Assembly: GCF_021018805.1 (NCBI RefSeq)
Contig: NC_086256.1
Span: 14,078,032 to 14,142,031 of the forward strand
Source: Prinia subflava
Taxonomy: Eukaryota; Chordata; Aves; Passeriformes; Cisticolidae
Direction: 5' to 3'
Length of the DNA stretch: 64,000 nucleotides
Shown: in pieces, positions 49,501 to 59,200 of the stretch
How positions within the stretch are numbered: position 1 is the stretch's first letter
Layout: every line of letters begins with the position of its first letter
The notes under the pieces: generated by a model
What the model was told of the DNA's origin: nothing
Databases searched by the model: none
What the model saw: the letters and a program-made list of their open reading frames with translations, nothing else
Translations under genes and position numbers: made by a program

Positions 49501-51294
49501 TAAGGCATGAGGAAACAATCTGGGTGATTTTGGAAGACCGAGTGAACGGGTCCCTGGGCCAGATGCCATTGTATTCCTCGAGCTGCGGGGAGCGGATCTG
49601 GGAGGAAATCAAGATACTTAGGTGAATAAAATCACTTTGGTACTAAATATATAAACAGATTGAAAGAAATTAATATAACCACTAGTGAAATACTCTTTTC
49701 TTCCACGTGTAAGTTTAGAAAATCATAGAGCAGTTTATTCTTTTGTCTTTTGCTTACACTATAGTAAAACCAGTGCAAATCCTGTCTGCTCAACAGTACT
49801 ATTTTATCTTAGAAAAGCAGTTAACAAATCAGTCTCCCTTTTTCTCAGCCTTAAAATAAATATTCTGCTTAAGATTTAGCATTTCAAAAGCTTATATCAT
49901 TCTAAATATAAAAAATAGCAGTTTTAGAATGTTTCATTTTAACTTATTCCTATACAACTTTTTTTTTACTAACTAATTACTATATTTGCTTCATATTTGT
50001 TATTTAAATCAACCAAAATATTTTAACAATGGACAATATATTTATAAACACTAAGATACAATGTAAATAAGAAGGAATTTCAATAACTTTGACAAAGTTA
50101 CTGCCAGCTTAGGTGCCTCAGAGCACAGGTTGGTGCACACCATACCAGAATTTCAGCACTAAGTCTATAGTGTGAAATGCAATCCATAGCCCCCAGTTTT
50201 GAAAGATGTACAGTTCAATACAACTGGGGAGAGCTGTCACTGAAGTCAGTATTCAAAGAAGAATCTCTGATTTGTAACTTGATTAAAGGGACAACAGTAC
50301 ATTTCTGAAGCATATTCATTTTTAATTAAGTCAGGTCCTATCACTGCTGACATCAGCAGAGGCATGATTTCACATGTACAGATTTTTTACTGCATTATTC
50401 AGACACTAAATTTTATCATATACTTCTTTCTGATGATTTGCACTTTTTATCTTTAACTTTTATTACTTTTAAAGTCTATATTTATCAGTTGCCTCCATGA
50501 CAGTGATTTTACACACCCTAGTCCTGGCTTCCCACAGGAGTTGGAAATGTGTGCGAAGAGTAGAATCAAATCTTGGAGCAGGTTTAAATGTCTTTAGTTA
50601 GTTTGCCATTATCTAGGAAATCCCCAGAAACTGTATTTCTGATATGAACTCTTGATTAACACCTGCTACAAACAACTTCCACAACAAACACAGCTAAGGG
50701 ACTCATCACCTCTGAGACAGCAACTTGCAGATCATGCTCTGATACCCAGAGTGATAAGCCTCCAGTTGTGTTCCCTGCAGCTTTCCTACACCCCAGATGA
50801 GCCAGATGCAATTACAACTGTGATTTTAGCTTTCTGTTGCACATTTAGGAGAGGCAGTACCTTGAGGAGGTAGATGTTCTCCGACAGCCCACTGATCTCT
50901 GGTTTGCAGCTCAGGCGCATGCCGGACTTGCCTAAATTCTTTTCTTGAAGCCCATTCAACACCCAGCCTTCATAACTGTACAGGTAGCTCTTTTTGCTAC
51001 TGAATCCAGGGTCTGTGGGAAACAATAGCCATTTTCACAATACTTGTAACCATGTTCTAATAAACAGAAATAAAAGCAAATTCACCCAAAAAAAAGGTTA
51101 TAAAAGAAAATTTACTTACCGATGTCAAACTTCTGGCAACCTACAAAAAGAGATGAAAAATCAGATCAGTAACGTTCAATCTAGATCCAATTGCTGCCGC
51201 CGAACATAAGGAAAATTTGGAAAAGAAAGGTGAAGGAGGGACATGTAGCCTTACCTACGAGGGTGAGCACTAGTGCAAGTATGATTCCCCTCAT
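28472..51294 (-). CDS. VTG2: Vitellogenin 2 (major long-phosvitin vitellogenin), complete, 35 exons
   Basis: Major yolk precursor: large lipid-transfer phosphoglycoprotein secreted by the liver, imported into oocytes and cut into lipovitellin 1, phosvitin, lipovitellin 2 and YGP40. ATG at 51294-51292 starts the signal peptide MRGIILALVLTLVG, which matches the chicken VTG2 start. Stop TGA at 28474-28472 follows ...HTACSCEDEDCST. The 35 exons sum to 5,742 nt (1,913 residues), unbroken. Approximate layout: LPD_N residues 20-600, lipovitellin sheets 600-1091, phosvitin exon 1092-1386, lipovitellin 2 to 1642, vWD domain 1642-1820, C-terminal domain to 1913. I recall chicken VTG2 at about 1,850 residues; the excess here is mostly in phosvitin. 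Intron 22 uses a GC donor; all others are GT-AG. Its promoter carries two oestrogen elements. Liver- and oestrogen-specific expression is inferred from the family. Confidence 0.95.
37971..38855 (-). CDS. VTG2: VTG2 exon 23: long polyserine phosvitin
   Basis: An 885-nt exon (295 codons) encoding most of phosvitin. It begins VANKTRHQKKQPSKKENTV, passes an acidic linker (KEAGDEDGNDQEEQARNKD) and then becomes an almost continuous serine tract of about 170 codons interrupted by K, R, G and D. Near the C-terminus are two His-rich modules, HHSHGHHSRY and HHSHGHHSGH, each beside a serine block. Serine is written nearly always with AGC or AGT, so the plus strand shows long CTG-like repeats (about 38,130-38,640). 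The phosphorylated serines bind Ca and Fe in yolk. Longer than I recall for chicken, so slippage or expansion is likely. The three other long frames over this exon (poly-Cys, poly-Leu, poly-Ala) are by-products of the repeat. Confidence 0.93.
38856..39226 (-). other. VTG2: VTG2 intron 22, GC-AG type
   Basis: Exon 22 ends ...GTGTTCAAG and the intron starts GCAAGT instead of GTAAGT; the acceptor before exon 23 is a normal TTTACAG. Only this donor keeps the frame into VANKTRH. A GT exists four bases further in, but its use would shift the frame. Confidence 0.85.
40140..40320. repeat. A-rich low-complexity tract
   Basis: Extended run of AAAAAT/AATAAAA-like sequence in VTG2 intron 19. It could be a poly(A) remnant of a retroelement, but no body is visible. 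Confidence 0.5.
41230..41690 (-). mobile_element. CR1 LINE fragment in VTG2 intron 17
   Basis: Reads like the antisense of CR1: TGTACTGTGGACCCC..., a stretch matching CCCATGATACAGCTGGCCTTC, GAGCACACTGCTGG and TCCAGCCTGC...CTGCC, in the order of the CR1 3' half as I recall it. It has no intact ORF and is old. An A-rich stretch (41,878-41,940) follows. Confidence 0.6.
46179..51294 (-). other. VTG2: VTG2 exons 1-10 (signal peptide and N-terminal LPD_N module)
   Basis: Exon coordinates: 1, 51255-51294; 2, 51120-51140; 3, 50861-51012; 4, 49346-49597; 5, 48650-48811; 6, 48414-48562; 7, 47667-47817; 8, 47404-47561; 9, 47148-47313; 10, 46179-46304. Landmarks: KSYLYSYEG (exon 3), EEYNGIWPRDPFTRSSK (exon 4), GMAYIYPCPVD (exon 5), QISPFSEPTGVAV (exon 6), SVVNRYCSQTSACPKEALQ (exon 10). 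Every boundary has consensus AG/GT and keeps codon phase. Confidence 0.92.
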
Positions 51295-51345
51295 AGTGAA
51301 GGTGAATGGGCTCTGCCAGACATGGTGAGACTTTTATGGAAGAAA
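51295..51345 (-). promoter_or_regulatory. VTG2: VTG2 core promoter
   Basis: A TATA-like CATAAAA (plus 51332-51338) lies 38 bases before the ATG. A start about 25-30 bases downstream, near 51,307, gives a 5' UTR of about 13 bases, the length I recall for chicken VTG2. VTG3 has the same arrangement with a perfect TATAAAA. Confidence 0.7.
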
Positions 51346-51651
51346 GCTCAGGAACACGTGGCTGTGTTCTGCTGAATTCTCAAGTTTTTTATCAGTTTAT
51401 GTAAACATCTCCATTTTTGCAATCATACTTTCTCTTCAGATGCAATAATACAAATCAAGGCATACCTTGGCATCTCACTAATTATCTCATAAGCCTCTTG
51501 CTGAATTTTTTAAAAGTTTCTATTTATCCCAGTAAGTTTTACTGGATCATTTACAATAATTTTACAATAAACACATTACTTAATTTCTTAGGTTGTGTCA
51601 GAGCTGGCTGCTGAAAGGTGGTCCTGCCATAGATTAGGTTGATTTTGCCCA

Positions 51652-51664
51652 GGTTATGCTGACC
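51652..51664 (-). promoter_or_regulatory. VTG2: Imperfect ERE of VTG2 (about -350)
   Basis: Gene-strand GGTCAGCATAACC, one half-site base off the oestrogen response palindrome, 345-357 bases before the inferred start. Its surroundings (CAGGTTAT-CTGACCTG, then TTATCTAGCTGATAG further upstream) are shared with VTG3. A weak oestrogen element at about -350 is established for the chicken gene. Confidence 0.75.
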
Positions 51665-51857
51665 TGGCACCTGACCCAAACTGTTATCTAGCTGATAGCG
51701 GCCCAATTAACAGAGCTGGTGTCACACACTGACAGCGTTCCTCCTCTTCCCTTGGCACTGGTTACACCTGCCCCTGCAGAGAGCAGACAAGGACAGATAT
51801 CCCCTTGCTGTTATATTCCTACGTGCACCAAAGCACTTTTAACATGCTAATGAAAAT

Positions 51858-51893
51858 CTATATATATGGCATATATATATTTATTCAAATAAA
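51858..51893. repeat. AT dinucleotide microsatellite
   Basis: TATATATATGGCATATATATAT between the two VTG2 oestrogen elements. Simple sequence; length variation could alter their spacing. Confidence 0.7.
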
Positions 51894-51922
51894 TCAGAGG
51901 ATCAGTGTGTCCTTTCAGCTCT

Positions 51923-51935
51923 GGTCACAATGACC
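51923..51935 (-). promoter_or_regulatory. VTG2: Perfect ERE of VTG2 (about -620)
   Basis: GGTCACAATGACC is an exact GGTCAnnnTGACC palindrome, 616-628 bases before the inferred VTG2 start, the position of the strong oestrogen element described for chicken VTG2. Only the three spacer bases vary. The core palindrome is direct sequence evidence; function is inferred from position. Confidence 0.85.
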
Positions 51936-52214
51936 AGGAATATTTTTTAAATGAACAAAGATTTCATAAGCCATCAGTAAATATTTTATCTTTCAAGGTA
52001 AATGACAGCCAAATCTGAACAATTAAAAGCGACAGAGACTCCTCCCAGCAAAGCAGGGGAAATGGGAGTGCAGGTCAGCTAGAACTTTTGCATTTCCTAA
52101 GGAGTCACTCACAAAACGCAGCCAGCTTCACCATCAATTTACAGTGAGAGCCCAGGCACACACTCACTCAAGTGCTCTCTTCTAGAAACCTCAGGGCATG
52201 GAGGCAAGGGGAGA

Positions 52215-54259
52215 TCACACTTGGCCTGTTTGAGTATGGTGAGGGATTAGGGGATTGACCAGACTCATTCCTCCCAAACAAGTGACACAGTCTTCCAAAG
52301 TGAGCTGGGTGGCATCTGGATCAACAATGAAAGGCAAGAAAAATGCACAGGAGCTTCTGAGTTGGAGGATGTTTCTGAAGGAGCACCTTAAAGCCTGCAG
52401 TTCATTGTGGTGCCTGAAGTCACACAAAAGCCATGAATCCCATTCAAATTCAACATCTATGACATACTGGTTAATCAGACATTTTATTTCTACTCCCACA
52501 ATTCCTATAGTTACATGATCAACCAGAGGAGAGTGCTTTGTGACAAATGCTATTTTAACACCCACAATGGAACATTTATTTACTGTTTCAGCAGTTTCTA
52601 CAGTCTTCCATTAGCAAGTGCTGTTCCTGCATTGTCAGTCTCACAGGTCTTGACTTTTTCAAACAGATTCCATGTGGACTGTAAATCCACCTTAGGTTGC
52701 ACAAACTATTTGGGGAACTGCCACCCAGCTCACTGCAGAATATGTCTGAGGGATGAAGGGTGGACACTTGCAAGAAATGACTCCTTTTTCTATCGACCTA
52801 TACTGTTCAAGGGAACAAGCATGTTTTGTGCCTCAGGGGACAAGCTCTTTCATACAGTTAAAATTAATGGTTTATTGGTAAATATTTCTTTGAAACAAAT
52901 TTACCTGTTATGTATTCCAAGTAGTTGCACATCTTGTACAACTCAAAACGTGAATAAAGACACATGAATGCTGTCAGAGCAAAAACTACAACAAAATATA
53001 TACCATGGCAGCTTAAGTTTTCATTACAGTGCAGCTTCGTAGGGCACAGTGAACATTAGATATCAAATGAATTGTCTGAAAGCAATAAATAAATCATCAG
53101 ATAATCTGAACACTTCTTCTGAGGCCAGCTTTTTGATACAACTATGTCAATATTTCACATATTCTCATCAGCCTCTCTCACAAATCAGAAAAAAAAATCT
53201 AAACCCAAGATATCTTCTAAGGCTTCACAGACAAAAGCTTAGTGATAACTGCAAATTAAGAAAAAAAAAAAGCTGCATAATAACTAAGCTAATTCAACAT
53301 ACACAGTATTGCCAGTACCCTGCATAGCCTTCTATTTTCCTTTCAAGGATAACCTGTTTGTATTATCTAGATATATCAGTTACCTTGACCTGATTGAGAT
53401 GTACCTGGACACACAATAAGCTCCAGAAAATAAGCTAGAATAGAGTCTGCTTTTTCTTTTGTCCTGCAACTGAAGTAGAGCATGCCTGTAGAATCTGGTG
53501 GAAGCAGTTCTTCAAAGTAGGAAGACAGTGTTTTGGAGGAAGAAGGTTCTCTTATGAAAAATTTCCATTTATTAGGGTTTTTTGCTATACAGTCTGAATT
53601 GCAGGAGCTATATATTGCATAGGTCTCAGCCACTGGGAATGAAAGGGAAAAACATTAACAACTCCAATATAATCCTGAAAGTAAGTACTCATACTTAATC
53701 AGAGTGATATTTATGGTAAAAGCATGCTCATCACAGGCTGAAAAATCAGCAATGAATATTGTATTTAAAGACTTTTGTGAAACATCCCAGTTTAAGAGAA
53801 CCACTCATCTTTTCACTACCATGCACAAGTAGGTAACAATAGCTGTACTGTAATCACCTGCTGGGAGTCTCTACTTCTTGTTCTTGAGAAGAGCACTCAC
53901 TATATTATTTCAAATATACACATATGTGTACACCCCTGTATCACATTCCTGCAGGAAGTCTCCCCCTTTCCTCTTCAAGTCTGAGTGAGAAAGGTCTTGC
54001 AGTTTTTTCAACAGCTCTAAGTATCACGATGTCACCCTCTGCAGAATTCATACCATTATTAGCAGCAGCTTCAGATTTAAAATCTTCCCAGACACTGTAT
54101 ATAGAGAAATCCAGAAACTCTGTTTTACTTCTGTACAAGGACAAGATTTAATCTTTACTCCAGACTTCCAGACCAAGTCTGAGACCAGCTCAGGACTCAA
54201 CTGCATATACCCTTTGAGCACAGTTCTTCCATGGAGACATTCAAACATACATTCCACTT
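52215..54259 (-). pseudogene. Unidentified multi-exon gene or pseudogene, gene strand 54,259 to 52,215
   Basis: Several exon-like pieces lie in order on the minus strand between SSX2IP and VTG2. (1) 54054-54259: open frame VECMFECLHGRTVLKGYM..., acceptor TCTTACAG, donor ATG/GTATGA. (2) 53405-53632: 75 codons (AETYAIYSSCNSDC...FLELIVCP), good pyrimidine tract and CAG acceptor, donor CAG/GTACAT. (3) 52905-52932: 28 nt, in phase with (2). (4) about 52,588-52,745: frame ...SELGGSSPNSLCNLRWIYSPHG... ending TGA. (5) 52215-52611: frame ...CSIVGVKIAFVTKHSP...WDSWLLCDFRHH... ending TAG. Joining (1) to (2), and (4) to (5), each needs a frame change, so it is either a decayed gene or my exon limits are wrong. 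I recognise no family. The product looks globular with scattered Cys and Trp. Confidence 0.4.
53405..53632 (-). CDS. Strongest exon of the unidentified gene
   Basis: A 228-nt interval, fully open for 75 codons (phase 1 to phase 1), preceded by a long pyrimidine tract and TTCCCAG and followed by CAG/GTACAT. The translation has ordinary globular composition (KNPNKWKFFIREPSSSK, LLPPDSTGMLYFSCRTKEKA). It is not part of VTG2 or SSX2IP. No function assigned. Confidence 0.4.
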
Positions 54260-56248
54260 CTGTAAGATGAGTTACAGAACTCTAAAGCAAAAAATTAGTA
54301 CAAGATGTTTATTAAATTGCTAATCCCTCAATGGACAGAAACAAGAGTTTAAATGGGTAAGTTATTTTGTTCTTCAAGGCATTATTATCTGAAAAGTTAC
54401 TTTCATAAACAAAACCAGGCTGAAGAAGGAGGGCCCAAGTAAAGCAAACACAATTAAGTCCCAGTAGTGCACCCATGAGCAGACACTGGAACAGCAGCAG
54501 CCCCTGGTGGCATCTGGATCCTGCCTCAGCAGTGAAGATCTGCAGTCACTATTGGCTTGAAAATAATCCTTGTTGCAGAGTTCTGTTCTCCCACTTTATA
54601 TATTAAAATTTCACTTTACTTAAGTTTTTTGAATGTGTATTTACTTTTCCACAAGTAAAATTCAGGCAAGAGCTGCCCAAAAACTGATAAATGTGAAACC
54701 AACAGGAACTGTACACTGCAACAATGCTGGAGTGAATGGCATGACATTAAACACACATTTATTGGGGAAGATATTGTTGTCTTTCCAACCTGCCTTACTC
54801 ATGCAGCAAAAAGCCCGCCAAGCCATTAGAATTGGCATTATCATTATATCCACTTCTGCTCCCTTACGGGTGCTATATGAAAACCACACAAGTATCCTCT
54901 GCAATTTACGTTGGCTACTACTTCATGTCAAACTGGAATTCAGTGGATTGAACACAACAGCAGAAACTCCAGCTTTTTACCTTAGTTTCTTTGAGAACTG
55001 CAGTTTCTTCTCTTGCCTGTACTATCCTACTGCTATTTTTCCAGATAATCCAATCACTACTCCATCCAATTCTGAAGAAAATGGGCAGAGCAGCAATGCA
55101 TTTTCAGTGAAGGATTCTGAACTTGAGTTAATTTCCCACCTCTGACCCCAAGAAAGGCAGTTTAAGCCCAGATATCTTCCAAAAGGCCAACTACACAAGG
55201 ATCAGAGTGATCACACATGCAGAGCTATATATGATCACATAAGCACAAAATCCCAACAAGAGAAAACGGATTTGTACTGGGCAAGGTAAATTACATGCGC
55301 TGAGTAAGGTGAAGGAGACCTTGAAACATATTACCTCTAACTTTGCTATTTTTATTACCTTATAAACAGAAGAGACTTTCCCAAGGCTACACAAAACAGA
55401 AAATTCTGGAGTCAATTAAAGCAAAAACACTAATAAAATACAAAATCAGCACCAGATTTGTAGACATTGCATACAGCCCTATAACCATGGTAGCTTAAAA
55501 GTTTACTGCACACAAATCATAGAACCAGGGTCTTTTAGAATAGAATTACACATTTATTGTTCACATTTTAAATACTTTGGTTCCTGACTGAACCATTGAA
55601 AGTCCTAATGGATCTGTAAACTGAGTATCACCATAAAACAATTTAAAATGCCATGTAAAATAATATTTATGTATGCATGTGTTTCATTTCATGGTTTCTC
55701 AGCATAACCACTTGTTCTATTTACAAATATATAAAGATTTTGCATTTTAAATCATTGAGATATCAAAGAGGTATTTTCAAATCACACAATAAATATAGAA
55801 CCTGTTTTGTTAAAAATCTACAGTATACTGTACATTCAAGTCGAGGCAAAAGAGGATTTAATACCAGTTACACTTGAGACATAAATGAAAGTCCAACAAT
55901 TAAACAATTTCTAAAAGTGCTATCTCTGCCTGTGGTGAAAGGTAACATTAGGATCCAGTATTTCATTATAGCCAAAGTTTCAGACCATTGTTTTATCCAC
56001 ACAATTAGAACTTCTATTACTAGAAAAATATCAAAGCTTTTATATATTTTTAAATTTTCTTTCAAGAGTGAGGCAAAAAATGGTCTAAAAAATAAAAGCC
56101 ATGTGCACACACATAGAAACGCACCACAATTCAGATCACCACATAATCCTCTAGAAGAATGATCAAACTCACAGCATTCTGTTTCATTTAGAATGACAAG
56201 TTTATGAACAAGTCTCTAACAAAAAACCCAGCAGGCAACCCTACAAGT
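54260..56248. other. SSX2IP 3' UTR and spacer
   Basis: Contains the SSX2IP 3' UTR running left from 56,248. An AATAAA (plus TTTATT at 55553-55558) would end it after about 700 bases. A minus-strand frame at 54662-54904 (ending ...VGFTFISFWAALA) might be a further upstream exon of the unidentified gene but has no clear donor. The 170-codon plus-strand frame at 54633-55145 has no family resemblance. Confidence 0.45.
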
Positions 56249-59200
56249 CTAAGGCAGCTGTTCCATGTGCAAGTTTCTACATAGAGTGCCAACTTCAGAG
56301 TCTTCCCATAACTTTGTGCATTCCTCAGTTTCTTCTTTGTCATCACTTTCCACCCACAGATTTGGCATCTTATCTGCAGCAGGTTTCTCTGATGCAACAC
56401 TGGAAGTAGGAAAAAAAGTTACAATGTAAATAAATAATGCTTTGAATGGAAAGAGAGTATTGTTTTTTATGATATAATGTTTAATATCCTTTGTTATATA
56501 CCAACATAAGCTTTAGATTATGCTGTGCTCCACATGGAGTTCACCTCTCTAAAAACCATCTACAACATCTTTTTACTAACCTGTTTTGTGTAATATATTG
56601 AGATATCTGGCAAGGTTCTGGTGCAACAGTAGGACTGAACACAGAGGGAGGTTTTCTCTGCCGAGATGCAGACTTGAGTAAACGAATGTCTGGGTCAGAA
56701 CCTAAGAGAGACATGCATCATCAGTTAAACTGCAGTCCACTGGAAATGAGCAAGGCCTGCAAGTGTTTGTGTCCTCTGCTTAAAAAAAAAACAACACCAA
56801 AAACCACAACTAAACACAAAGGCCTTATTATAGCAGAGCTATAATAAGGCTATTGATATTGACCTGGGATAATTTTTTTAAGTATATGTAATGCTATTGA
56901 ATGAACTTAAGTTAAAATTAGGACTCTAAGATCAAAGATACAGTATTTGCATACATGGCCACCACGGCAAATAGTCATATGAAATCATTCAATTGTAGTT
57001 CCTCACTTTACAATTGATAAAGCTTTTTTATTCCTAAGTAGAGTTCTCCAGCATGCACAAACAGTAATTAACACCAACATGAAAACCTGCAAACTTGGCA
57101 GAATATAGAAAACAAAATCAAAATAAAGTTAGATGCCTTACTGTTTACATGAACCTAACCATCACTCAAGTCAATGCAAAGACATGGCCAACTTAGCAGG
57201 GCCAGATCAATGCCTTCACACATTTAGATTTCAAAGTTTTCATATGAAGTGGAAAACCAGAATGATTACAAGTTCTACAGTATTTATGAAAGCACCTGAA
57301 AGTTACCTGCTGTGCTGTCAGGTATTTGATATTCACCAGATTGTTTCACAAATATAAATTCACTACATAAGTAATTATCAGGAAGGGAGTTACAATTCCC
57401 TTTTTAAAAGGAAATTTTGAACTATCAGTTGCCCTGACATGTGGAGGTATACAGATACATGGTAAAATTTTTCTTGAGACCTTTTGGTTTTTTAATTGTT
57501 TTGTTCACAATTGCAATTCTAGTTGAAAGGAAGGAAAAGCAACTGTGCAAGAACACAATTCAAACCAAATACTTGCTTCTTAAGAAGGCACTTGGAGTTG
57601 TCACATTTTCAGACTTGCAATCAGCAGTCATACTCAAGAACTGGTGCTTCAGCCATGCTCCTCTATCTTCTTCAAATGCCTTTCTCTAAGAAAAGAAGTG
57701 ACAGTTTATACTTATGACCACAGGAAAAAGCCTAGCCCACATTAACCTGATGCTGTTCTATTTCAGAAAGCCAAACTTGTAACATGTCCACATCACTAAG
57801 GAGAGCCAGCAGCTTAACACAGCAAATACTGTCTGTGAGCAAGCTTTTGAGCCCAGGGAGGATTGGCTGAGGAGGCACTTACAAACCAAGTCCCACAGTT
57901 TGTTCCACAGAGGTCTGAGTAATCCTTTCACTTTACTGCTCTATGCTCCAGTGACACCATCTCCTATGCTCCCCACCCCCCTCAGAGCAGCACTACCTCT
58001 TGGAGCAGCCCTCATCCAAAGGAGCTGCCAGGAACAATTACTGCTTAAACCTTCTGAACAGGGAAAAAATCCATTGAAAATAGCACTGATTGCATCTGTC
58101 TAAAACTGGGGGGGAAAAAAGGGTTGTTTCACTTTCCAGCCCCTCTGAGCATAGAGAAAGAAAACAATGCCTAATAGACAACAACCAAGACAACCACCAA
58201 TGGCTCTGGAATCAAGCAACAAGCTATTTCATCTCCAAAAACCATCAGTGAATCAGAATGGTCCTACGCTATGGCAGTAGAAAAACAGAGGAAGCTGAAC
58301 ACCAACACAAACTCTCACAAACACCTACAGAGCTTACAGCATTGCTTCTCATTTCATACTTCAGCATTCTGACAAGCTGAAGCATGAGCAGTAAATACTT
58401 ATGCTGCAGTGTAGTCCTAAACGTTTCCAGACAAACAATTGCTATATATTACCACTCACGACTTTTAAAGCTGAATTCAATGTGCAACATGAAATTACCA
58501 ACTCACTAAAATACAAATAAAATCAAATTAGTCATAATTAGTATTTGTTACCATGTGAAAATCTGCTATCCCAGTAGCTATTCTGGGTCAGACAGGTTGG
58601 CCAGTTAGCTCCATATTCGGTCTCCAACAGTGGCCACAAGAGATGCTACTTATGAGCATGGCCACTTTCTGCAGTGCATTCCCTCACAGGTTCCCATTCC
58701 CAAAATAAAATAATCATTTGATTATAGATACTGAAAGGCACCCCCTTGTGCCCCATTTTTATTATTTCTGAGTGTGTTGCCCATAAGCTCAGGCAACTGC
58801 TTTTTGAACTTGATGGTACGCACTGCCTTCACAATCTCCTTTGAAAAAAAATCCAGAAGTCAACTACCTAAAGATAAAAAAAAAAGTAAGGTACCTTTTT
58901 GGGTAGGTTTTGGGCTTAATTTCAAAATTAAGAGTTCCCTCTAGTCCAAGTCTCGAGGGATTTGGTGAACAAGAGTAGTGCTTTTGTCTGCTCAAACTGA
59001 ATCCACAGCTTTATAAATTTTAATCACATCCCACTCCAACTTTCCGCTCTGCACATCCAAGCAAGCTGTTCTGTAAGCAATAAAGTCTGTTTTTTTCCTT
59101 CAATGACTTTTCTCCTGTCATAGCTGTACCATCCTAGTTTCACAATCACCTTTCCCTGCCAAACTTGTAAGCCCCTCCACATTTTTGGCCCTAACCTATG

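Noticed and set aside
54633..55145. 170-codon plus-strand ORF
   Set aside because: It has no recognisable motif, and an open frame of this length is possible by chance in AT-rich spacer. Its strand is opposite to all neighbours.
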